DNA from: Rhodobiaceae bacterium
Lineage (GTDB): Bacteria; Pseudomonadota; Alphaproteobacteria; Parvibaculales; Parvibaculaceae
Length of the DNA stretch: 6,192 bases
NCBI GenBank assembly: GCA_002746275.1
Contig: NVWR01000001.1
Location: 898,547 to 904,738, forward strand
Direction of reading: 5' to 3'
Made by a program: the position numbers and the translations under genes. Positions 1 through 4,662 of the stretch are shown here, in pieces (position 1 is the stretch's first letter; every line of letters starts with the position of its first letter). Below the pieces are notes generated by a model. It made no database searches and was not told the DNA's origin. It saw only the letters and a list, made by a program, of their open reading frames with translations.

Positions 1-45
1 AATCCAAGCTTCGGCGTTGGGATCGGCATTGGCATTGGGCTTTAA
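1..45 (+). CDS. 3' end of an upstream gene with a Gly/Val/Ile-rich tail (partial)
   Basis: Frame 1 is open from the window edge and reads NPSFGVGIGIGIGL followed by TAA at 43-45. Only the last 14 codons are visible, so the product cannot be identified. The alternating glycine and small hydrophobic residues resemble the low-complexity tails seen on small exported or lipoprotein-like proteins of Alphaproteobacteria; that is inference. It ends three bases before the ATG of the next gene on the same strand, which suggests a shared transcript and possibly translational coupling. The short match to an open frame at an edge is weak evidence in itself; the close spacing to a credible gene is the main support. 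Confidence 0.55.
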   Translation, partial: NPSFGVGIGIGIGL

Positions 46-48
46 GCG

Positions 49-339
49 ATGAAACAGACAAATCTCATTGCAAGTCTGGCGCTCATGGCGTTGCTGGCCG
101 CTTGCAGCACACCTCAGGAGCGTACCGCCAAAGCTAAAACCCAACGCACCACAGATAATATGGAATGCTCAAGCTTAGGCTTTAATCCGGCAACAGAAGG
201 ATTTGCCAATTGCCTTTTGCGCCTGAAAGAAATCCGTGCGCAGGAAGCAAGAACCAGAGCCCTGAACAACACACAGCGCAACGCTTTCAGCCCTTGGCGT
301 TGGCCCCATCAGCGCTATCGCTATCCTTATTGGTATTAA
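49..339 (+). CDS. Small predicted outer-membrane lipoprotein, 96 residues, function unknown
   Basis: The N-terminus is a classical type II signal peptide: Lys2, a hydrophobic stretch at residues 5-18, and the lipobox LAAC with the lipidated cysteine at 19. Residue 20 is Ser, not Asp, which favours sorting to the outer membrane. The mature part has a charged, Thr/Lys-rich linker (about 24-37), then a two-cysteine motif with Cys40 and Cys55 framing LGFNPATEGFAN, which could form a disulfide. A basic helix-like stretch (58-72) and an aromatic/arginine-rich end (FSPWRWPHQRYRYPYWY, 80-96) follow. I associate this C-LGF-P-T-FA-C pattern with small alphaproteobacterial lipoproteins of unknown role. 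No clear Shine-Dalgarno sequence precedes the ATG, and the upstream stop is three bases away, so coupled translation is plausible. Its stop lies 8 bases from the stop of convergent imuA. Confidence 0.8.
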   Translation: MKQTNLIASLALMALLAACSTPQERTAKAKTQRTTDNMECSSLGFNPATEGFANCLLRLKEIRAQEARTRALNNTQRNAFSPWRWPHQRYRYPYWY

Positions 340-347
340 ATTTTCCA

Positions 348-1199
348 TCAGCCAACCTCCCGCATCGGCGTATCCACCTGTTCTGCTGAGCGCACAACAA
401 TTGGCGCAAGTATCCGCTGCGGAGGATTGACAACCTGCCTGAAAGCACCGACCAGCCCATCCCAGGAAAGAGAGGTAGAGAACGACTGACCTCCCTTGCA
501 TTTTTCCAACTCCACCTGCCAACAAGACGCTGCTGTCATTTGTCGGGGCACGCCTCCCTCAGTCGGACTTGCTGAAATCTTCCAGCGTGTAAGCGCTGCA
601 CTCGGGCTCAACATTTCTCCATGTCCCCGCAACAAGATCAGAGGTGTCCCTCTATCCTCCGCCCCCAGATGAAGACGTCGGCTGGCCCGCAAATTAAAAT
701 GTCGTGATGTGGCCGGCACTTCTCCCACCACCGCCGCAAACACGCCCGCCCGGACGCATTCCTCCAGCGCCCAGAGCATATCGGGTTCCCGTGCAGGGTT
801 CACGAGCAGCAGCCGGGAGGGATCAATTCCAAAAGCAGCAAGCCCCGGTCCATAAAGCGGCCCCTGGTCATAAGTCCCCCAGCCCTGCTGACACCAGGCA
901 ATCAACCCCTCTTTTCCCAAAGCCATGTCCGGGCCGTGAGGGGGTGCGTCCAGAGACGTTTGAGAAGCCCGCGCCGCAAGGGCTGCCGCAAAGCCAATGG
1001 CCGCCCCCATATCGCCATAAGCACGCGCTGTCACTTCGTGAACACCACAGCGCGCCAATCCACCACCGGGGAGACGGGTATCAACCGCCTCAAGCCCAAG
1101 CTTGAACCGTGTCTCCGCCTGTTGTTGGGGCGAAGCTTCCAATGCTGCAATCTGCGTACGCAGACCAGCTACCAGTTCAGATTTTTCTCTTGAGAGCAT
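348..1199 (-). CDS. imuA: ImuA-like SOS mutagenesis accessory protein (RecA-related), 283 residues
   Basis: ImuA is a RecA-superfamily accessory factor that works with ImuB (an inactive Y-family polymerase) and DnaE2 in SOS-induced translesion synthesis. Residues 44-56 read PGGGLARCGVHEV, the typical ImuA opening. The LYGPGLAAFGID segment (115-126) is followed by the strand RLLLVNP and an LWALEE helix (129-147), then FAAVVGEV (154-161). A late WQVELEKCKGG motif (227-237) precedes a 46-residue tail. The P-loop equivalent around 57-77 lacks a GKT/GKS, as is usual in ImuA, so ATP binding is doubtful. An in-frame TTG three codons upstream (1206-1208) could also start it, but AGG nine bases before the ATG at 1197-1199 and almost touching the TTG favours the ATG. 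The promoter region carries a double LexA box. Neither imuB nor dnaE2 follows: the convergent lipoprotein gene begins within 8 bases. Confidence 0.88.
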   Translation of the reverse strand: MLSREKSELVAGLRTQIAALEASPQQQAETRFKLGLEAVDTRLPGGGLARCGVHEVTARAYGDMGAAIGFAAALAARASQTSLDAPPHGPDMALGKEGLIAWCQQGWGTYDQGPLYGPGLAAFGIDPSRLLLVNPAREPDMLWALEECVRAGVFAAVVGEVPATSRHFNLRASRRLHLGAEDRGTPLILLRGHGEMLSPSAALTRWKISASPTEGGVPRQMTAASCWQVELEKCKGGQSFSTSLSWDGLVGAFRQVVNPPQRILAPIVVRSAEQVDTPMREVG

Positions 1200-1214
1200 G
1201 GAACACAACCTAAT

Positions 1215-1240
1215 GTTCTCTTTATGTTCTCTTTATGTTC
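1215..1240 (-). promoter_or_regulatory. Tandem overlapping LexA (SOS) boxes upstream of imuA
   Basis: On the + strand GTTC occurs at 1215-1218, 1226-1229 and 1237-1240, separated by exactly 7 bases each time, and both 7-base spacers are the identical TCTTTAT. On the transcribed strand this reads GAAC-N7-GAAC-N7-GAAC, ending 15 bases before the imuA ATG. GTTC-N7-GTTC is the established LexA recognition sequence of Alphaproteobacteria, a direct repeat unlike the CTG-N10-CAG palindrome of Escherichia coli. The array therefore contains two overlapping boxes sharing the middle element. The position immediately before an SOS gene makes the assignment strong; whether one or two LexA dimers bind is unknown. 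Confidence 0.88.
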
Positions 1241-1248
1241 TCATTCAA
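1219..1248 (-). promoter_or_regulatory. Possible imuA promoter overlapping the LexA boxes
   Basis: Read on the - strand, TTGAAT (1243-1248) resembles a -35 element, and an AT-rich hexamer lies 17 to 18 bases downstream (ATAAAG at 1220-1225 or TAAAGA at 1219-1224). Both elements would be covered by or abut the LexA boxes, as expected for LexA repression. The -10 match is poor, so this is a tentative placement; the 60-base gap between the methyltransferase stop and the imuA start nevertheless has to contain whatever promoter the LexA site controls. Confidence 0.35.
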
Positions 1249-1259
1249 ATAAGAGAGAG

Positions 1260-1994
1260 TCAAGCGGCCTTCCGCGCCAGCATCTTCACCAGCCCCTGCG
1301 CCGTTGACGCGTGCACAATCTCAAATCCAGCCGCTTTGAGCTGTGTCCGGACCTGGTTCTCCCCCAGTCGCAATTTCGGATAGGAACTCTTGTGCAGCGT
1401 CCAACTCTCGCCCTCCCGGCGGTAGATCAGATCGTGCACCTCCACGTGCTCACCCCGGTCTTCCAGAAAACAGGTCATGATGCGATCCTGCGTCGCAGCA
1501 AGGGGAATAAACCTGTCCATCCCTTCCAGAACAACGGTCAGATCGCGAAAGCTCAACAGCAATTGCCCCCGTGGTGCCAGCGCTGCCCATACCGCTTGAA
1601 AGAACAGGTCGACAGCGTCCCTATCTGTCAGGTGAGAGAGCGTGTCTCCCAGACAGACGGCCAATTCAAAGCCCGGCATCAGCGTGCCCAGCAGCGCCGT
1701 CATATCGCCCCTCAGCGCCCGAACATTGAGCCCCTGGCACCGACGTTCCAGTTCAGCCAGCAGCTCTTCTGACAGGTCCACAGCTGTGACCAGATATCCA
1801 AGTTCGGCCAGCGCTACACTTTGGCACCCGGGACCGGCACCCAGGTCCACTGCCCGTGCCCGTCCCGTCTCGCATTCCAGATCAAATCCGCAAAAAAGGC
1901 CCTTGTCCCTCCGCACACGCACATCAAAATCGCCAACCTCCGTGAGGTAATCAGCGGCCAGCAATTCTCTGTAATGGGTTTCAGCGTCCACCAT
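1260..1994 (-). CDS. Class I SAM-dependent methyltransferase, 244 residues
   Basis: This is a cytosolic Rossmann-fold methyltransferase of unknown substrate. Motif I, VDLGAGPG, sits at residues 49-56; the acidic end of strand 2, expected to bind the SAM ribose, is Asp73 in TAVDLS; RGDM at 95-98 holds the adenine-side Asp97. VCLGDTLSHL (113-122) is a motif IV segment typical of a generic Methyltransf_11/25 group. The remaining C-terminal third (LLLSFRDLTVV onwards) forms the later strands and a substrate-side region I cannot assign. The first 45 residues include DYLTEVGDFDVRVRRDKGLF, a cap often seen in this group. The ATG at 1992-1994 has GGA eight bases upstream (2003-2005). A strong inverted repeat lies just upstream, suggesting its own regulated promoter in addition to possible read-through from the flavin oxidoreductase gene, which ends 40 bases away. 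imuA follows after 60 bases but has its own SOS control. Confidence 0.85.
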   Translation of the reverse strand: MVDAETHYRELLAADYLTEVGDFDVRVRRDKGLFCGFDLECETGRARAVDLGAGPGCQSVALAELGYLVTAVDLSEELLAELERRCQGLNVRALRGDMTALLGTLMPGFELAVCLGDTLSHLTDRDAVDLFFQAVWAALAPRGQLLLSFRDLTVVLEGMDRFIPLAATQDRIMTCFLEDRGEHVEVHDLIYRREGESWTLHKSSYPKLRLGENQVRTQLKAAGFEIVHASTAQGLVKMLARKAA

Positions 1995-2005
1995 CGAAAG
2001 AATCC

Positions 2006-2033
2006 ATATAAAGACATAAAGAAGTCTTTATAT
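2006..2033 (-). promoter_or_regulatory. Perfect 10-bp inverted repeat with an extra half-site; probable operator upstream of the methyltransferase
   Basis: The arms ATATAAAGAC (2006-2015) and GTCTTTATAT (2024-2033) are exact reverse complements around an 8-base centre. The centre itself begins with another ATAAAGA (2016-2022), so there are two direct ATAAAGA half-sites (2008-2014, 2016-2022) and one inverted TCTTTAT (2025-2031). The second and third form a 16-bp palindrome with a 2-base middle. The element fills the 40-base gap between the oxidoreductase stop and the methyltransferase start. The stem is AT-rich and no T-run follows on either strand, so it is not a convincing intrinsic terminator. 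A dimeric repressor operator is the preferred reading; an mRNA hairpin next to the GGA ribosome site is the alternative. Confidence 0.65.
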
Positions 2034-2034
2034 A

Positions 2035-3117
2035 CTATCCTTCGGCTTCCACAAACCCTTTCCACTGGCGCATATAGTCGACGAACCGCGCGCTCAGCCC
2101 CTGGTCCTGCAGATACTGCGCGGAGACAGGAACAACGACAGGCGTAAAGTCTGAGGCTTCAGCCAGCTGATTGGGGAAATCATGGGTGAGGATCGCAGCC
2201 CGTCCTAACAGAACAAAATCACACCCTTCCTCCAGACACCGTTGTGCATCTTCAGGACGTGCGACTTTGCCAGCAACACCCAACCGAACGTTGCCGCGGT
2301 CCAGCTCGGTGAAATAGGACATGAGCGTCCGGCCTTTGAACGCCTCGTCGGTTGGTTCCTTGAAAACGTTCCACAGCGACATATCCAGATAGTCGATTTT
2401 GTCGTCTCGCATCAGCCGTTGCGCGACGTCCACAATTTCGTCCAGCTTGACGTCAAACCGCTCCGGCGACAGGCGCACGCCGAGCTGAAAATCAGCACCA
2501 CACCGGGCACGTATACCGTCGATAATATCAAAGAGTGGACGCGCCCGGTTTTCCAGCGAGCCGCCATATTGATCATCCCGCAGGTTTACCCCCGGACTTA
2601 AAAATTGACACAGAATATACCCGTGCGCCCCATGCAGTTCGACGCCATCAAAGCCCGCCTTCTCTGCCCGTTCCGCAGCAGTGATAAAATCTTCAATCAA
2701 CTGCTCGACTTCAACGGTCGTTATCGCGCGGGCATCAAACTCCTCATTGTCTGAGGGACAATGAGGCTTCTCCCCAATCAAATCGGCAGGCGAGCGCATA
2801 CCCGCATGATGCAGCTGCACCACAGCAACACTGCCTTCTGCCTTAATGGCGGCCGCTAATCGCATAAGCCCTTCCAGATGATCATCGGAAAAAATACCCA
2901 ACTGTCCTGGAAATCCCTGGCCCACAGCCTGCACATGTGCGGCACAGGTCATAGTCAGGCCAAAGCCCCCCTTGGCCCGCATGGTGAGCCAGTGAAATTC
3001 CTCATCAGACAGACGACCATCATCATGACTTTGAGTATTGGTCAAGGGTGCCAGCATGAAGCGGTTCTTCATGTCCGGGCCCCGCGTGAAAGAAAGCGGT
3101 GCGAACAGATTTGTCAT
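2035..3117 (-). CDS. Old Yellow Enzyme family NAD(P)H:flavin oxidoreductase, 360 residues
   Basis: A full-length FMN-dependent TIM-barrel ene-reductase. Strand 1 has FMLAPLTNTQ (20-29), with Thr26 at the position where OYE1 carries Thr37 and the YqjM/XenA class carries Cys. VVQLHHAG (99-106) provides the FMN-contacting Gln101. HGAHGYILCQFLSP (162-175) gives the substrate-binding pair His162/His165 and the proton-donor Tyr167, followed by the family hallmark YGGSLENR (184-191). The end of the barrel, GVAGKVARPEDA through FVLLGRA, is the FMN phosphate site. Family members reduce activated C=C bonds, nitro compounds or related electrophiles; the substrate here is unknown. A TTG three codons upstream (3124-3126) is possible, but the purine-rich GGAAAAA directly before the ATG favours 3117. 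It lies 28 bases after the preceding methyltransferase gene, so co-transcription is likely. Confidence 0.92.
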   Translation of the reverse strand: MTNLFAPLSFTRGPDMKNRFMLAPLTNTQSHDDGRLSDEEFHWLTMRAKGGFGLTMTCAAHVQAVGQGFPGQLGIFSDDHLEGLMRLAAAIKAEGSVAVVQLHHAGMRSPADLIGEKPHCPSDNEEFDARAITTVEVEQLIEDFITAAERAEKAGFDGVELHGAHGYILCQFLSPGVNLRDDQYGGSLENRARPLFDIIDGIRARCGADFQLGVRLSPERFDVKLDEIVDVAQRLMRDDKIDYLDMSLWNVFKEPTDEAFKGRTLMSYFTELDRGNVRLGVAGKVARPEDAQRCLEEGCDFVLLGRAAILTHDFPNQLAEASDFTPVVVPVSAQYLQDQGLSARFVDYMRQWKGFVEAEG

Positions 3118-3145
3118 TTTTTCCAAACTACATTTTTAGAAAGAT

Positions 3146-3772
3146 TCAGGCTTCTTGGGCAGTGCCCCAATAATTGAAACCCGCAAACTGCGGAGTGTTG
3201 GGCAAATACATGGTCTCCAGATTGCGAACTTTAAATCCGCCCTGTTCCAACAATGCCGGGATATCGCGATTAACATTGCACCCGCCCGCCAAACGTTTCC
3301 AAATCGGATTAATCCGGCTTTGCCACTTTTGAACATTCACGTCGGGGGCAAGCCCATGTTCACAAAAGATGAGATTTCCACCAGGTCTCAACACCCGGCG
3401 CATCCCCTCCAGGGCCTTGTGCGTATCGGGAATAGTGCAAAGAGCATAGGTCACAAGAACCGTATCAACCGAATTGGCTTCCAGCGGAATTTCTTCTCCC
3501 GGCAGACCGATAAACTCAACATCAAAACCCAAGCCCTCGGCGCGTTTGCCAGCAATCTTCCAACTTTCCTCTGAGGGATCAAGGCCGATCACTTTTTCAA
3601 TCCGGGACGGATCATAATGTTCGAGGTTGAGGCCTGTTCCAATGCCGATTTCCAGCACCCGGCCCTCGGCAAGCGGCACCACCTTTTTTCGCTGGTATGC
3701 GATTGGCGGCGCACCACAGGCAAATTTGCTGTTGATGATGCGAGGTACAATATATTTTTCGTAAAAGCCCAT
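3146..3772 (-). CDS. Class I SAM-dependent methyltransferase, METTL7/TMT1-like, 208 residues
   Basis: Motif I is VLEIGIGTGLN (39-49), the SAM ribose-binding acid is Asp65 in VIGLDPS, and VTYALCTIPD (107-116) and VLRPGG (127-132) are motifs IV and V of the Methyltransf_11 group. After LIFCEHG (134-140) comes QKWQSRINPIWKRLAGGCNV (148-167) then NRD, matching the arrangement of the bacterial relatives of human METTL7/TMT1, where an HG or HV motif is followed by a Trp-rich helix and a GC-N-R segment. Human members methylate thiols; carrying that activity over to this protein is inference. The N-terminus (FYEKYIVPRIINSKFACG) could be amphipathic, but there is no clear membrane segment. The ATG has a strong Shine-Dalgarno sequence. 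A TATACT hexamer on the - strand (3800-3805) could be a -10 element, though no -35 is evident. The flavin oxidoreductase follows after 28 bases. Confidence 0.88.
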   Translation of the reverse strand: MGFYEKYIVPRIINSKFACGAPPIAYQRKKVVPLAEGRVLEIGIGTGLNLEHYDPSRIEKVIGLDPSEESWKIAGKRAEGLGFDVEFIGLPGEEIPLEANSVDTVLVTYALCTIPDTHKALEGMRRVLRPGGNLIFCEHGLAPDVNVQKWQSRINPIWKRLAGGCNVNRDIPALLEQGGFKVRNLETMYLPNTPQFAGFNYWGTAQEA

Positions 3773-3776
3773 CAGA

Positions 3777-3783
3777 TCCTCCC
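3777..3783 (-). promoter_or_regulatory. Strong ribosome binding site, next to a small hairpin
   Basis: On the - strand GGGAGGA lies four bases before the ATG of the 3146-3772 methyltransferase and fixes that start. Its first three G residues also form the 3' arm of a short inverted repeat, CCCAA/TTGGG with a 6-base loop (3781-3796), so a weak five-pair stem could partly cover the ribosome site. The stem is too short to argue for regulation with confidence. Confidence 0.7.
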
Positions 3784-3821
3784 AATTTCATTTGGGCGGA
3801 GTATAGGCCAAAAAGAGTGGG

Positions 3822-4628
3822 TCAGCGCCAGTCAGAAACACCAAATCGCAGAAGTCCATCGCCGGAAATGGGGCCAACAAGGCGCCCACGCCCACGAAAC
3901 GCAAGAATTCCCCCGCGGACTATGTTCGCTTGCCTGAGAGGCGAGAGGGTTCGAATGCCTTTGGACAAGGCCTCCCAGATATCCTCCGGTGAGGGAATGG
4001 TAGGACGGCTGGCCATTGCCGACAGCTCCACTGCATCCGCCACCAGGACGGCACTAAGAGCAGCTTCGGCTGTTGACGCCGCATAGACGGCCACGGCGTC
4101 CGCGTCCCCATCTGCGCTTTCAGGCACACGCGAGCCCGCAACCGCAATGCCACCCCGCGCATTACCCGGTTGCAGAGCACGGACGACTTCAAGCCAGAGG
4201 GCACCCCGGGACGCAGCAGGCACATCCAAAGCAGTCCCTTCCTCAATCACAAATGCACAACACTCCCCGCTCGCAACATAGGCAGCCATCAGAGAGGTAT
4301 CTGACGACCGCATGGCAGAGAGGGCCTGGTCGGCGAGCGCGCCGGTGAGCGCATACCGTGCCGCCATTGCGGAATGTTCTGCATGACCCGCATGGGCTGC
4401 GGTTCGTGCAGCTTCAAGTGCCACACGCGCTGCTTCACTACGCGGCAATACGTCCAGCGATCCACCGGATACCAAATGAAGATCAGACATCGCATCTCCA
4501 GACAGAGACTTCAGACGAGAAACACCCAGGTCCAGGGCAGTCTCCACCCCAGCTCCCTGCGCACTCGGGTCGGCTGTTGCTCCCAAAAGAAAGGACACAC
4601 CGTCAATGGTCTCAATACGAAAGCTCAA
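3822..4628 (-). CDS. Uncharacterised 268-residue protein, possibly divergent UPF0280/ApbE-like
   Basis: I do not firmly recognise this protein. It is alanine-rich, has no signal peptide and no obvious membrane segment. The order of segments recalls UPF0280 (COG2122, ApbE-like): ALTGALADQALSAM (93-106), AYVASGECCAFVI (116-128), RGGIAVAG (158-165), an AAS-x-AEAALSAVLVADAVEL block (183-202), and IVRGGILAFRGRGRLVG (236-252) near the end. In UPF0280 the second segment is normally RAYVNNGGDIA; here the Asn-Gly-Gly-Asp is absent and a Cys123-Cys124 pair stands instead, so an inherited activity is doubtful. The start is a TTG (4626-4628), well supported by GAGGAG eight bases upstream; no nearby in-frame ATG competes. 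The gene lies 34 bases after the PHP hydrolase and 49 before the methyltransferase on the same strand, which suggests an operon. The frame is clearly coding from start to stop; the family label is a weak call. Confidence 0.72.
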   Translation of the reverse strand: MSFRIETIDGVSFLLGATADPSAQGAGVETALDLGVSRLKSLSGDAMSDLHLVSGGSLDVLPRSEAARVALEAARTAAHAGHAEHSAMAARYALTGALADQALSAMRSSDTSLMAAYVASGECCAFVIEEGTALDVPAASRGALWLEVVRALQPGNARGGIAVAGSRVPESADGDADAVAVYAASTAEAALSAVLVADAVELSAMASRPTIPSPEDIWEALSKGIRTLSPLRQANIVRGGILAFRGRGRLVGPISGDGLLRFGVSDWR

Positions 4629-4636
4629 AACAAATT

Positions 4637-4642
4637 CTCCTC
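4637..4642 (-). promoter_or_regulatory. Ribosome binding site that decides a TTG start
   Basis: GAGGAG on the - strand lies eight bases before the TTG at 4626-4628. This is good Shine-Dalgarno complementarity at normal spacing, and it supports the rare start codon of the 268-residue protein over internal alternatives such as the GTG at codon 11. Confidence 0.7.
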
Positions 4643-4662
4643 TGCGTCCAACTCAGAGGCCT

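Noticed and set aside
175..525. Open frame on the - strand across the imuA end and the lipoprotein gene, which might have been a start of imuB
   Set aside because: Its translation shows none of the Y-family polymerase N-terminal features expected of ImuB, it overlaps imuA out of frame, and the opposite strand encodes a protein with a clear lipobox.
704..1105. Long open frame on the + strand opposite imuA (proline-rich)
   Set aside because: It is the antisense shadow of a well-matched imuA; the proline and arginine richness is typical of antisense GC-rich coding sequence.
2006..2033. Inverted repeat as an intrinsic terminator of the flavin oxidoreductase gene
   Set aside because: The stem is almost entirely A/T and no T-run follows on the - strand, so it fits an operator better.
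3800..3805. TATACT on the - strand as a firm -10 promoter element for the METTL7-like gene
   Set aside because: No -35 hexamer is found at 16-18 bases upstream, so it is mentioned only as a possibility in the gene entry.
3920..4495. Several overlapping open frames on both strands inside the 268-residue gene, raising the idea of a frameshift
   Set aside because: The main frame runs unbroken from a TTG with a good ribosome site to its stop, and its composition is even throughout; the others are shadows of alanine-rich codons.
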